42,212 nt of DNA from Phycisphaerae bacterium (GTDB lineage: Bacteria; Planctomycetota; Phycisphaerae; UBA1845; PWPN01), in the NCBI GenBank assembly GCA_018003015.1, contig JAGNEZ010000055.1, positions 1 to 42,212 of the forward strand, in the 5' to 3' direction. Below, one piece after another: positions 32,832 through 41,410 of the stretch. Both the position numbers and the translations under genes were made by a program. Position 1 is the first letter of the stretch; the number at the start of each line of letters is the position of its first letter. A model generated the notes under the pieces. The model saw nothing but the letters and a program-made list of their open reading frames with translations, searched no databases and was not told the origin of the DNA.

Positions 32832-32909
32832 ATGGTTGACGCCGACCGCAAGCAGTACCGCCGGGCCACACGCCGGCACATCCTGCTCCAATCGTCGAAA
32901 ACAGCGTGA
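32832..32909 (+). pseudogene. C-terminal tail of an IS66-like transposase (remnant)
   Basis: The frame encodes ADRKQYRRATRRHILLQ and a stop. This resembles the tail of the minus-strand fragment at the window end (ADRKQLRRATRRRFQ). Only about 20 residues are left. Confidence 0.45.
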
Positions 32910-33239
32910 CCACCCCCGCGGATCACCCCCCGCGCGGCCAACCAGTTCCCCGGTTCTGATGGGGGCTCACCCTACTGCCCGCCGAGATGGCCGACGACTG
33001 GCTGGGGCACTCGCCCAAGGGTAGCAATCGCCTTTCTACGGGCGATGCCCAGCCGGATGACCTGCTGCCCCTGGTCAAGGTGATCGGGCAGCAGTGCACC
33101 GCTGCAGGATTCAGGAGCTTGTGCTTGCGCAGCCGGTCCGGGATGGCGTGGATGATGCCTGATCGGAGCCGGATCTGCGGGCCATCCGTCCGCGCTTTGG
33201 GGCGGGTTGGACTGGGGTGTATCGCTGAAAGCTACTCCA
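32910..33239. other. Gap before fcl, no supported gene
   Basis: One frame (around 32960-33110) encodes EMADDWLGHSPKGSNRL, faintly like the C-terminal part of tyrosine recombinases, but it is too short and degraded to call. The last 20 bp before fcl contain ATCGCTGAAA, shared with the leaders at 34203 and 41677. Confidence 0.4.
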
Positions 33240-34196
33240 ATGCCCATCGATTTCACTCGTGACCGTTTCGTCGTGACCGGCGGGGCCGGATTCCTCGGCT
33301 CCTTTCTCTGCCAGAAGCTTCGCGCCCGCGGCGTGACCCCCGACCGGCTCTTCGTCCCGCTCATCGAAGACTACGACCTCACCCGCGAGGCGGATGTCGA
33401 GCGGCTATACGCGACGGCCCGGCCCGATGTGGTCATTCACCTCGCCGCCCAGGTCGGCGGCATCGGGGCCAACCGGGCCAACCCCGGCCGGTACTTCTAC
33501 GCCAACATGGCCATGGGCCTGCATCTCATCGAGCACGCCCGCCGGAATGGCACCAAAAAATTCGTCCAGGTGGGCACCATCTGCGCGTACCCCAAGTTCA
33601 CTCCCCTGCCCTTCCGCGAGGAGGAGCTCTGGAACGGCTATCCCGAGGAGACCAACGCGCCCTATGGCGTGGCGAAGAAGGCCCTCCTGGTCATGTGTCA
33701 GGCCTACCGCCAGCAGTATGGACTCAACGCGGTCTACCTCCTGCCGGTCAATCTCTACGGCCCGCGCGACAACTTCGACCTCGAAACCTCGCACGTCATC
33801 CCGGCCCTGATTCGCAAGTGCATCGAGGCTCGCGACGCCGGGGACGATCGAGTGGTCTGCTGGGGCGACGGCTCGCCCACCCGCGAGTTCCTTTACGTCG
33901 AGGACGCGGCCGAGGGGCTGGTCCTGGCGACAGAGCGGTACGACCAGCCGGGCCCGGTCAACCTCGGCTCTGGCCGGGAGATCAGCATCTGCAATCTCAC
34001 CGAGCTGGTCGCCCGGCTGACGCGGTTCACGGGCCGGATCGAGTGGGATACCACTCAGCCCAACGGCCAGCCGCGGCGCTGTCTGGACACCACCCGCGCC
34101 CGCGAGCGCTTCGGCTTCACCGCCGGCACGGACTTTGAGGAAGGTCTTCGAAAGACAATTGGGTGGTACGAGCAGCATCGCCAGGCTGCCCGCTGA
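33240..34196 (+). CDS. fcl: GDP-L-fucose synthase
   Basis: This short-chain dehydrogenase (318 aa) converts GDP-4-keto-6-deoxy-mannose to GDP-L-fucose by epimerisation and NADPH reduction. It shows the nucleotide-binding [48 protein letters not shown], the YxxxK pair in APYGVAKK and [20 protein letters not shown], all close to the GMER/Fcl family. A Thr stands where the E. coli enzyme has its catalytic Ser, a common variant. The ATG at 33240 gives the normal N-terminus; the open frame upstream is not family-like. It is followed 38 bp later by gmd, the preceding step of the pathway. Confidence 0.94.
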   Translation: MPIDFTRDRFVVTGGAGFLGSFLCQKLRARGVTPDRLFVPLIEDYDLTREADVERLYATARPDVVIHLAAQVGGIGANRANPGRYFYANMAMGLHLIEHARRNGTKKFVQVGTICAYPKFTPLPFREEELWNGYPEETNAPYGVAKKALLVMCQAYRQQYGLNAVYLLPVNLYGPRDNFDLETSHVIPALIRKCIEARDAGDDRVVCWGDGSPTREFLYVEDAAEGLVLATERYDQPGPVNLGSGREISICNLTELVARLTRFTGRIEWDTTQPNGQPRRCLDTTRARERFGFTAGTDFEEGLRKTIGWYEQHRQAAR

Positions 34197-34234
34197 GAGC
34201 TGATCGCTGAAAACTCATTGAGAGGAAGCAATTC

Positions 34235-35272
34235 ATGTCGCGCAAAGCACTCATCACCGGCATCACCGGCCAGGACGGCAGCTATCTCGCCGAATTCCTG
34301 CTGGCCAAAGGCTACGAGGTCCACGGCATCATCCGCCGCTCCAGCTCGTTCAACACGGAGCGCATCGACCATCTCTACAAAGATCCCCACGAGCACGATG
34401 CCCGCCTGTTCCTGCACTTTGGCGACCTGACCGACGGCACCGGCGTGCGCGAAGTGCTCACCCGCGTGCAGCCCGATGAAGTCTATAACCTGGGCGCCCA
34501 GTCGCACGTCCGCGTGAGCTTCGACCAGCCCGTCTACACCACCCAGGTGGTGGCCGTGGGGACGATGCGGCTGCTGGAAGCCATCCGTGACACCGGCGTG
34601 GCCTGCCGGTTCTATCAGGCCTCCTCCAGCGAAATGTACGGCAAGGTGGTCGAGGCGCCCCAGACCGAAAAGACGCCCTTTTACCCACGAAGCCCCTACG
34701 CCTGCGCGAAGCTCTGCGGCTATTGGCAGACGGTCAACTACCGCGAGAGCTACGGCATGTTCGCCTGCAACGGGATCCTGTTCAACCACGAGTCCCCGCG
34801 CCGCGGCGAGACCTTCGTGACCCGCAAGATCACTCGCGCCGCCACCCGCATCGCCGAGGGGCTCCAGAAGAAGCTCTACCTGGGCAACCTCGACGCCAAG
34901 CGCGACTGGGGGTTTGCCGGCGATTACGTGGAAGCCATGTGGCTCATGCTCCAGCAGGACAAGGCGGATGATTATGTGATCGCGACCGGCGAGACCCACT
35001 CCGTGCGCGAGTTCCTCGAACTGGTCTTCCAGCGCGTGGGCCTGGATTGGAAGCAATACGTCGAATGCGACCCGCGTTACCTGCGCCCGGCCGAAGTGGA
35101 CCTGCTCTTGGGCGACTCGGCCAAGGCGCGTCGCGTTCTTGGCTGGAAACCGAAGGTGAGCTTCGCCGGCCTGGTGGAAATGATGGTTGACGCCGACTGG
35201 GAGCTGGCCCGCCGGGAGTGCGTCCTGGCCGACCACGGCATGCTCAAGGAGAATCGACCCGCACGCGGATAA
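34235..35272 (+). CDS. gmd: GDP-mannose 4,6-dehydratase
   Basis: This enzyme makes GDP-4-keto-6-deoxy-D-mannose, the precursor used by the neighbouring fcl product. The 345-aa sequence has [19 protein letters not shown] (NADP-binding Gly-rich loop), [37 protein letters not shown] with E133, YxxxK with Y155 and K159, and [17 protein letters not shown]. These match GMD family positions. AGAGGAAG lies 8-10 nt before the ATG. A truncated second copy with a similar leader is found at 41713. Together fcl and gmd would supply GDP-L-fucose to the EPS glycosyltransferases. Confidence 0.95.
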   Translation: MSRKALITGITGQDGSYLAEFLLAKGYEVHGIIRRSSSFNTERIDHLYKDPHEHDARLFLHFGDLTDGTGVREVLTRVQPDEVYNLGAQSHVRVSFDQPVYTTQVVAVGTMRLLEAIRDTGVACRFYQASSSEMYGKVVEAPQTEKTPFYPRSPYACAKLCGYWQTVNYRESYGMFACNGILFNHESPRRGETFVTRKITRAATRIAEGLQKKLYLGNLDAKRDWGFAGDYVEAMWLMLQQDKADDYVIATGETHSVREFLELVFQRVGLDWKQYVECDPRYLRPAEVDLLLGDSAKARRVLGWKPKVSFAGLVEMMVDADWELARRECVLADHGMLKENRPARG

Positions 35273-35325
35273 CGTGAGCTGAGCAACGCCAGGTAACGCG
35301 CCGCGCCGAAGTGGCTGCGACAATG

Positions 35326-35359
35326 AAAAAAGCGGCAGGGCTCGCCAGGGCCTTGCCGC
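35326..35359 (-). terminator. Intrinsic terminator for the minus-strand gene at 35464
   Basis: On the minus strand a GC-rich hairpin (GCGGCAAGGC pairing with GCCCTGCCGC, with G-U wobbles) at 35332-35359 is followed directly by six T (35326-35331). It lies about 100 bp beyond the stop of the DUF6880-like gene. It could also stop plus-strand transcription from gmd, but no T-run follows on that strand. Confidence 0.75.
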
Positions 35360-35463
35360 TCATTGCATTTCATGCATGGCCGACATGAGGGCAGTAGTTG
35401 ACGCTCTCTCGCTGGCATCCTTCGGAGACCGCTCTGACCGTCACGTCACGAACCGACCGCCTC

Positions 35464-36843
35464 TCAGGCCATTCCTGGCGTATCTGCTCGTGGATTGGAA
35501 GCCTGGTTCGCCCATCTTTGCCTGGCTTTCTCCGCGAACGTCAAGGAGCGCGGCGCGGATCCAGCAGCCGCGATTTGCTCAAACCCGCTCATGAATCCAA
35601 ACTTCCGCCGGTGGTCTCGGCGTAGCTGCTCCACCAGGGATTGCCATAGCTCTGTCTGCCCGTGCGTCTCGTAAAGCTGCCGGGCTATCCTGAGGTGCTC
35701 CAGGGCGTACCCGTAGTACTTGCTCTTGGCACTCCTGACGATTCGCATGCCCAGGGCGCGATGGACCTTGGCGGCGGTCAGGGGGAATCCCTTGGTCAAA
35801 CCCTCGGCGGCCGGCTCGTTCACGAAGTGACTGATGCCTTCCAGTTCGTCATCCTCAGCGGCATTTACCCGCTCGGCGAGCAGTCTCCACTCTTTCGTGT
35901 GGGTGCAGATCTCAACGAACGTCGAGAGCGGCGCCCGGCGGGTTACCTGCATGACCTTCTCATGCCAGGTGTGGACATTCTTCTTGGGCACGTACCGCAT
36001 CAGCTCGTCATAGCCGAAACTCGAAGGATGCAGCTCGAAGCTCGACCAGGCCGCGTCAATGGCCTCCTGACGCCTGCCGAGTTGAACCAGCAGATCCTGC
36101 CTCAGCTTATCGAGGCCGAACGCGGGTTCATTGCGCCAGCGGTCATCATCTTTCAGCGCGAACCCCTTCTCGACCCAAGATAAGGCGTCGGCGAAGCGCT
36201 TTCTGGCCTTCAACAGGCCCGCAATGTTCTCGCAGTCCTTGGGGCTCGGGTCGATCCTGTGGCACAGGGCGAGGTAGGCGCGCAGGTCGCCTCGCGCATG
36301 GTAGATCTCCTTGAGCTTCAGCCTGAGGCCGTATGGCAGGGTGAAACAGGGCCGTGGGTCGGGTGCTTCGGTGTTCTCCAGCGTGGCAACCGCTTCTCCC
36401 AGGAGATTCTCGAAATGTGACCGGAACAGCCGGTATCCCGCGGCATTGAGCGCCTTGGCAACGGGACCGTGGATGCGATAGCAGAGGCCGTAATCGTCGT
36501 TGTGCATCCAGCTCAGGATGGATCGGACGGTCTCTTCGGGCGGGCAACCGGCTTTCTGGCGGGCATGGATCCACGAGATGAACAGGTCCTCGAAGAACAT
36601 GCTCAGGTTGGCACCGGAGTCATCCACCTCCTCGGCCTTGTCGTAGCAGCCGGCCAGGAAGACCTCGTACAGGGTGACGGCACGCTGGAACTGCCCCTGT
36701 GTGACCAGCGCGTCGACCTGGTTCTTGGCTGAATCCAGTCCTTCGGCGAAGTGGAACATCTCCCCGTAGGGAACGAAGTGCCCGCGAAAAAGGGCGTGTT
36801 CGATAGCCGCAATCAGCGGGTCTGGTTTCTTCGCCTTGGCCAT
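35464..36843 (-). CDS. DUF6880-like hypothetical protein
   Basis: This soluble protein (about 459 aa) is rich in helices and resembles the DUF6880 family as far as I can judge (ILSWMHNDDYGLCYRI, then RLFRSHFENLL and LPYGLRLKLKEIYHARGDL). The second half has TPR-like helical repeats (YLALCHRIDPSPKDCENIAGLLKARKRFADALSWVEKGF). No catalytic motif or membrane segment is seen. The start MAKAKKPDPL at 36843 is preceded by AGGA; a TTG further upstream is less likely. It is transcribed divergently from the pRiA4b-type gene and has its own terminator. Function is unknown. Confidence 0.7.
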   Translation of the reverse strand: MAKAKKPDPLIAAIEHALFRGHFVPYGEMFHFAEGLDSAKNQVDALVTQGQFQRAVTLYEVFLAGCYDKAEEVDDSGANLSMFFEDLFISWIHARQKAGCPPEETVRSILSWMHNDDYGLCYRIHGPVAKALNAAGYRLFRSHFENLLGEAVATLENTEAPDPRPCFTLPYGLRLKLKEIYHARGDLRAYLALCHRIDPSPKDCENIAGLLKARKRFADALSWVEKGFALKDDDRWRNEPAFGLDKLRQDLLVQLGRRQEAIDAAWSSFELHPSSFGYDELMRYVPKKNVHTWHEKVMQVTRRAPLSTFVEICTHTKEWRLLAERVNAAEDDELEGISHFVNEPAAEGLTKGFPLTAAKVHRALGMRIVRSAKSKYYGYALEHLRIARQLYETHGQTELWQSLVEQLRRDHRRKFGFMSGFEQIAAAGSAPRSLTFAEKARQRWANQASNPRADTPGMA

Positions 36844-37001
36844 GGTCCTGCTCGACTCAAGTCCCTTCAAGCTCGGTTCTCAGAGTGTACCCGGGCGATG
36901 ATCAAGAGCAAGCGTTCTGTTCTTTGTCATTCCCGCGTGATCGGATAGACTGGGTGCATCAGGAATGGCGACGCTTTCGACGGTGTCTAGAGGAAATCCC
37001 G

Positions 37002-37619
37002 ATGCCCCCAGCGAATCCACCAGATACGGCATACACCCTGAAGATCACGCTGACCGAAAGCAAGCCAACCATCTGGCGGCGTTTCTATGTGCCACGCCAG
37101 ATTACCCTCGACCGGCTGCACGACGTGATTCAGATCGTCATGGGCTGGGATGAAAAGCACCTGCACTGCTTCACGATCAACGGCCAGCGATACACCGAGA
37201 CGCCGGAAGACATGGAAATGGAGGGCCAGGAGGAGGGCGACTTCAAGCTCTGCGATGTGGTTCCGCGGGTCGGGATGAGCTTCAGCTACAAGTACGACTT
37301 CGGCGACGGATGGGAGCACACGCTGGACGCAGAGGACATCAAGCCAGTGCCGGAAGGTCATTCTGCATGTGTGGCGTGCTTTGGTGGCGAGCGCAGTTGC
37401 CCGCCCGAGGACGTGGGCGGCATGGACGGCTTTAGGGAGTTCCTCGCCGCGATCGTCCAGCCCGAGCATCCCCGGCATAAGCGAAACCGCAGATGGGTCG
37501 GCCGCCAGTTCGATCCGGAGGGCTTCCATCTTAAAGCGATCAACCTCGAGCTGGGCAAGTACGCCCGCTGGTCACGGCCGAGACTGGTGGATCAGGAGCT
37601 GTTCGTAGGAGAGTTCTGA
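37002..37619 (+). CDS. Plasmid pRiA4b ORF-3 family protein
   Basis: A 205-aa protein with the full family pattern: YTLKITLTESKPTIWRRFYV, LDRLHDVIQIVMGWDEKHLH, FSYKYDFGDGWEHTL, ACFGGERSCPPEDVGGMDGF and a C-terminal FDPEGFHLKAIN. The family (PF07929) is named after an Agrobacterium Ri plasmid ORF and has no firmly known activity. The ATG at 37002 is chosen because AGAGGAAA lies about 7 nt upstream and homology begins there. It is often carried on mobile or accessory DNA, which fits the surroundings. Confidence 0.85.
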   Translation: MPPANPPDTAYTLKITLTESKPTIWRRFYVPRQITLDRLHDVIQIVMGWDEKHLHCFTINGQRYTETPEDMEMEGQEEGDFKLCDVVPRVGMSFSYKYDFGDGWEHTLDAEDIKPVPEGHSACVACFGGERSCPPEDVGGMDGFREFLAAIVQPEHPRHKRNRRWVGRQFDPEGFHLKAINLELGKYARWSRPRLVDQELFVGEF

Positions 37620-37948
37620 ATCAGGGCAGGCCACAGCAGACCGCTCGGACGTCTGCTCGATGATGATCGGATGCCATCGTGCACAATAGAGGTACGGCTC
37701 AAGCCAAGCTGAGGACTGAATAATCGGGCCTTTGCGTCGCGGAGCCGACGCGATAAGCCTCTTGGACGAAATGTACAAGATGTGCCGAGCAGTTCAGGGA
37801 TCACTTCTTAAGCCCTTGGTTATCATACGTGAAGCTCGATCGTGATTATTTCCTGGACTTGGCGCGGGGGGCATTCGAGACCCAGCCGCCGCGGCCGTTC
37901 CATGGGCTCATCGTTCTGGTTCGGCGACGGACCCGCCACCCGGGTGGA
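37620..37948. other. Gap between accessory genes
   Basis: A short stem (GCAGAC / GTCTGC, near 37636-37658) follows the pRiA4b gene without a T-run. A short plus-strand frame from about 37829 (KLDRDYFLDLARGAFETQ) might be the start of a lost gene, but it runs into sequence antisense to the next gene. Nothing else is visible. Confidence 0.4.
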
Positions 37949-38155
37949 TCACGATTCGATGGCGATGCTGGTTTCGAGGATCTGGTCAACCGTGGCTTGA
38001 CCATCGCGGACGGCCATGCAGGCTCGGAGAACGTGTAATTCGAGCATCATCAGATCGTGTGGGAACTCGATTCTCATCGCTGCCACGACCCGAGTCAGCA
38101 GATCGGCGGAGATACCGGCTTCCCGGGCGGCGCTCTCGTAGTCAAAGTACTCCAT
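37949..38155 (-). CDS. Small conserved-looking hypothetical protein
   Basis: A 68-residue acidic protein, MEYFDYESAAREAGISADLL followed by MRIEFPHDLMMLELHVLRAC. The start at 38155 has AGGAG 9 nt upstream on the minus strand, much better spaced than the upstream ATG at 38164. Composition and codon use look like a real gene, and I have an impression of similar small proteins in related genomes, but I cannot name a family. No partner gene in the same orientation is intact: upstream lies an IS66 transposase tail. Confidence 0.5.
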   Translation of the reverse strand: MEYFDYESAAREAGISADLLTRVVAAMRIEFPHDLMMLELHVLRACMAVRDGQATVDQILETSIAIES

Positions 38156-38320
38156 GTGCCTCATCTCCTACAGTTCGGGAGGAGCCACGATCTCGACCGT
38201 TGGCAGGCCGGCGAGCGTGTTGATCTCATTACTCGAATGAACCAATGTTGTGGAGCTGGCAGGTGTGAATGAGGCGTGTCCTTCCGGCAAGCCTGCGTAG
38301 TGTGATTTTTTCCGGCGCGG

Positions 38321-38536
38321 TCAGTTGGAGCAGGTGGGCGTGATGCTCTCCCGGTAGCTCCAGGGCATCCATTGCCGAGGATTCGTGCGCAGTTCGCCGG
38401 CGTGCCGCTGGAGTTGGGTAAGGTAGTCGAAGGGATTGGCTCCGCCGAGTTCACAAGTGTGGATGAGGCTCATGAACACGTCGCCGACATGAGCCCCGTT
38501 CTGGGTCTTGTAGAACATCGCGTTCTTGCGATGAAG
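38321..38536 (-). pseudogene. IS66-family transposase, C-terminal fragment
   Basis: The minus strand encodes RKNAMFYKTQNGAHVGDVFM, SLIHTCELGGANPFDYLTQL and then WMPWSYRE, the well-known C-terminal block of IS66 TnpC proteins. The upstream part (before HRKN) is unrelated sequence, so most of the transposase is missing. No IS66 terminal repeat was identified. Confidence 0.8.
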
Positions 38537-38703
38537 AATCGCTAATCCACAGAATCTTAAACTGAGATTGTTTAAACCCCTCGGCTTCAGCACCTGCCAT
38601 GCTGCCGGGTTATTCCTCGCTTGGGTGATCGCCGCCGGGCTAATACGGCAGGTCTCGTCTCAGGGGGCAGGAATACCATGCGTGAGGAGGCCTTTTTCCT
38701 TCT

Positions 38704-38794
38704 GGTGAAAGAGACATTTTGGGTGAAAAAAGGCTTGACATTTTCCGATTTCACGATTACTCTGAGTTTTACCGATTGGTGAAATGGCGTGAAA
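38704..38794 (+). promoter_or_regulatory. Array of GTGAAA half-sites around a TTGACA box
   Basis: Direct copies GGTGAAA occur at 38704, 38722 and 38778, and CGTGAAA at 38788. Inverted forms TTTCACG and TTTTACC start at 38749 and 38767. TTTTACC-GATT-GGTGAAA (38767-38784) is a near-palindrome. A consensus -35 box TTGACA (38735-38740) is followed 17 bp later by a weak TACTCT. This could be the promoter and operator of the following AbiEi-like regulator. If so, translation starts downstream of about 38770. Confidence 0.5.
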
Positions 38795-39855
38795 CAGTGG
38801 AACTAGCCGAAACCAACATCTCCTGGCAGACCGTCGAGAAGCTACGCGAGTACTTGGCCGACGTGCCGTTCTGCTCCTTGGATGAGGGCGCGCCGGAGTC
38901 CGATGTGGCCGAGACGGGGGCAGATTGGATTGGTCGTCTGCGCATCGGCGACAACTCGGAGCTGCTGCTGATCGAGACGAAACCCAGTGGTCAGCCACGC
39001 CTGGCCCGAGAGGCGGTCAACCAACTGCTTCGTTATCATGGCCGGTTCCCGAAGGCTTGCCTTGTCTTTGCCGCGCCATACATCTCAGCGGCGGCTGGCA
39101 AGATTGCGACCGACGAGGGCATCGGGTACTTGGATCTGGCCGGCAATTGTCGGCTATGCTTCGATCACGTGTACATTCGCCGGACTGATTGGCCCAACCC
39201 TGCCGTCGAGCGGCGTGGGCTGAGATCCCTGTACTCGCCCAAGGCCGAGCGGGTTCTGCGGGCACTTCTGGCCGAACCCAGGCGAACCTGGAAAATCGAG
39301 CCATTAGCCGCAGCCGCGCAGGTGAGCCTGGGCATGGCATCCAAGGTGAAACGGCTCCTTGATGACCGCGAATGGTTGATCCGTGAGGCCGGCGGATTCA
39401 GGCTTAATCAACCTGCCGCGTTACTGAATGAGTGGAACAGGAACTACAAATACGACCGCAACACGGTGCATGACTTCTATTCATTCGACTCTATCCCGCA
39501 GATCGAGGCGAAACTGGCTCAGGCGTGCGAAAGCATGACATCCAGGTACGCGCTGACCGGATTCTCGGCGGGAGCGCGATTAGCGCCGATGGTGCGGTAT
39601 CAGCGCGTTACCGCCTATGTGACCGGCCGGCTTGAGGAAGTTGCCCAGCACATGGGTCTAAAACGTGTCACCAGCGGGGCCAATGTGAGCCTGATCGAGC
39701 CCTATGACGAGGGCGTGCTCTTTGGGGCCAGGGACGTGGACGGCAGGTGGATCGTCTCACCGCTGCAGGCCTATCTCGACCTGCTCAATTTCCGTGGCCG
39801 TGGTGAGGAGGCGGCCGAGGCCATTCTGGATCAGGTAGTGAAGCCGACATGGTGA
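38719..39855 (+). CDS. AbiEi-like antitoxin/regulator of an AbiE-type system (locus 1)
   Basis: This two-domain protein is of the type usually annotated as type IV toxin-antitoxin AbiEi family antitoxin. The N-terminal part resembles a nuclease-like fold (LLLIETKPSGQPRLAREAVN, then YLDLAGNCRL). Next come a winged-helix segment near residues 190-225 (EPLAAAAQVSLGMASKVKRL) and the C-terminal RYALTGFSAGARLAPMVRY. AbiEi proteins repress their own promoter and neutralise AbiEii. The maximal frame starts at TTG 38719, but a putative promoter and operator array lies inside its first 25 codons, so GTG 38779 or 38797 may be the true start. Its stop overlaps the toxin start by 7 bp. Confidence 0.75.
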   Translation: MGEKRLDIFRFHDYSEFYRLVKWRETVELAETNISWQTVEKLREYLADVPFCSLDEGAPESDVAETGADWIGRLRIGDNSELLLIETKPSGQPRLAREAVNQLLRYHGRFPKACLVFAAPYISAAAGKIATDEGIGYLDLAGNCRLCFDHVYIRRTDWPNPAVERRGLRSLYSPKAERVLRALLAEPRRTWKIEPLAAAAQVSLGMASKVKRLLDDREWLIREAGGFRLNQPAALLNEWNRNYKYDRNTVHDFYSFDSIPQIEAKLAQACESMTSRYALTGFSAGARLAPMVRYQRVTAYVTGRLEEVAQHMGLKRVTSGANVSLIEPYDEGVLFGARDVDGRWIVSPLQAYLDLLNFRGRGEEAAEAILDQVVKPTW

Positions 39856-40680
39856 GCCCGCGCGACGAATACACCGAAGATGCCGTCCAGGCTGCACGCC
39901 AGGTCATGTTGGAGCTCATCCGCATCCTTGGCGAGTACCGTGACTGTCTGGTCGTCGTGGGGGGCTGGGTGCCGGAGCTGGTGTTGGCCGCAGCGGGAGC
40001 AGCTCACATCGGCAGCAACGATGTCGATCTGGCCTTGGATCACAGAAAGCTGACCGAGGGAGGCCGGATACCGCACGATTCGTGAGCATCTGACCCGACG
40101 CGGGTATCGCCAGGGAAATCAGCCATTCATCTTCTTGCGCACGGTCATCGTAAACGGCCGCGAAATCACCGTTCACGTGGATCTCCTGTTTGGCGAGTAC
40201 GGTGGCACGGCCAAGTCCCACCGGCATCAGCATGTTCAAGACGTGATGGTCAGGAAAAGCCGCGGCTGTGACCTGGCGCTGGACATCAACACCGAGGTCA
40301 AGCTGGAAGGCACGCTTCCCGGTGGCGCCCGGGATTCGGCTATCGTGCGCGTGGCCGGCATTGTCCCCTTCATCGTCATGAAGGGGATGGCTCTGGCTGC
40401 CCGCATGAAGGAAAAGGATGCGTGGGATATTCACTTCTGCCTGACGTACTTCCCCGGTGGCCTGGAGGCACTGGCGGATCGGTTTCGGCCCCATTTAAGC
40501 CACGCGCTCGTGCGTGAGGGGCTTGAGAAGATCAAGGAGAAGTTCGCCTCGCCCGCGGATAGCGGGCCCCAGTGGGTGGCTGATTTTGACGAGCTCACAG
40601 ACCCACAGGATCGCGCGGCCCGGCAGCGTGACGCCTTCGAGCGCGTCAACCGGCTGCTGGAGCTGTTGGGGATCTGCTGA
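39849..40680 (+). pseudogene. AbiEii-like nucleotidyltransferase toxin, frameshifted (locus 1)
   Basis: The N-terminal part (39849-40085) has the nucleotidyltransferase hallmarks VVVGGWVPELVL and SNDVDLALDHRKL, then runs into a stop. In the frame one base further on, the protein continues as YRTIREHLTRRGYRQGNQPF and RTVIVNGREITVHVDLLFGE, and extends through MKGMALAARMKEKDAWDIHF to a stop at 40680. One extra base near 40055-40070 explains the break. Both parts together give a normal-length AbiEii-type protein (about 275 aa). The rest of the gene is well preserved, so the lesion is recent or a sequencing error. Confidence 0.8.
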
Positions 40681-40737
40681 AAACCGCAGTGGCTCTGGCA
40701 CCTGAGCGGAACTGTGGATCGGCAGCGTGACCGCTTA

Positions 40738-40771
40738 TTGGATAGAATCGCACAAATTTGATAAAATGTGC
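40738..40771 (+). promoter_or_regulatory. Candidate promoter/operator of the second abiEi
   Basis: TTGGAT (40738-40743) and TAAAAT (40762-40767) are separated by 18 bp and could be -35 and -10 boxes. GCACA (40750-40754) and TGTGC (40767-40771) form an inverted repeat overlapping the -10 box. AbiEi antitoxins are known to bind inverted repeats in their own promoters, so this is a plausible operator. The region is locally AT-rich, unlike its surroundings. Confidence 0.45.
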
Positions 40772-40807
40772 ATGCATTATTATCCGACAGTCTCAGCGGG
40801 GTCTGCC

Positions 40808-41410
40808 ATGGCCACGACGACGAGCCAAGCCAAGAAGGCTTTTGCGAGACACGGCGGCATGCTCCGCACCAGCGAAGCCCTCGCGGAAGGTATCCACCCG
40901 CGCACGCTGTATGCCCTGCGCGATGCCGGGGAACTGGAGCAACTGGCGCGGGGGCTGTATCGACTGGCCAAGCTGCCACCGCTGAGTGAGCCAGACCTGG
41001 CCACGGTCGCCAAACGCATTCCGCAGGGCGTTGTCTGCCTGATCTCGGCCCTGGCTTACCACGAGCTGACGACTCAGATTCCGCACGAGGTCCACCTCGC
41101 GCTTCCACGCACCGCTCGTCACCCCTGTCTGGACTACCCGCCCCTGCATGTGTACCGGTTTTCTCCCGCCCCTTTTGAGGCCGGCGTCGACACGCACATG
41201 ATCGACCGAGTCCCTGTCCGGGTCTATAACCCAGAGAAGACGCTCGCTGACTGCTTCAAATACCGCAATAAGATCGGCTTGGATGTGGCCCTTGAAGCTC
41301 TCAGGACCTATCGTGGTCGTCGCGGGGCTCGGCTGCAATCGGTGCTGGAATACGCCCGCATCTGCCGCGTCGAGCAGGTGGTTCGACCGTACCTGGAGGC
41401 CATGGCATGA
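40808..41410 (+). CDS. AbiEi-family antitoxin (locus 2)
   Basis: A 200-aa protein with an N-terminal winged-helix antitoxin domain (AKKAFARHGGMLRTSEALAE, HPRTLYALRDAGELEQLARG, LYRLAKLPPL) and an AbiEi C-terminal domain (GVVCLISALAYHELTTQIPH, VYRFSPAPFEAGVDTHMIDR, VRVYNPEKTLADCFKYRNKI, GLDVALEALRTY). This is the canonical layout of type IV antitoxins. The start MATTTSQAKK at 40808 is chosen by homology; the upstream extension covers the putative promoter. The stop overlaps the ATG of the truncated toxin (ATGA). The antitoxin itself looks complete. Confidence 0.88.
   Translation: MATTTSQAKKAFARHGGMLRTSEALAEGIHPRTLYALRDAGELEQLARGLYRLAKLPPLSEPDLATVAKRIPQGVVCLISALAYHELTTQIPHEVHLALPRTARHPCLDYPPLHVYRFSPAPFEAGVDTHMIDRVPVRVYNPEKTLADCFKYRNKIGLDVALEALRTYRGRRGARLQSVLEYARICRVEQVVRPYLEAMA

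Noticed and set aside
32960-33110. A tyrosine recombinase remnant (DWLGHSPKGSNRL)
   Set aside because: Only a faint local resemblance; the conserved Arg, His and Tyr of the family cannot be located.
38679-38783. A 34-codon leader-like frame before abiEi locus 1
   Set aside because: It overlaps the putative promoter and operator array and has no resemblance to known leader peptides.
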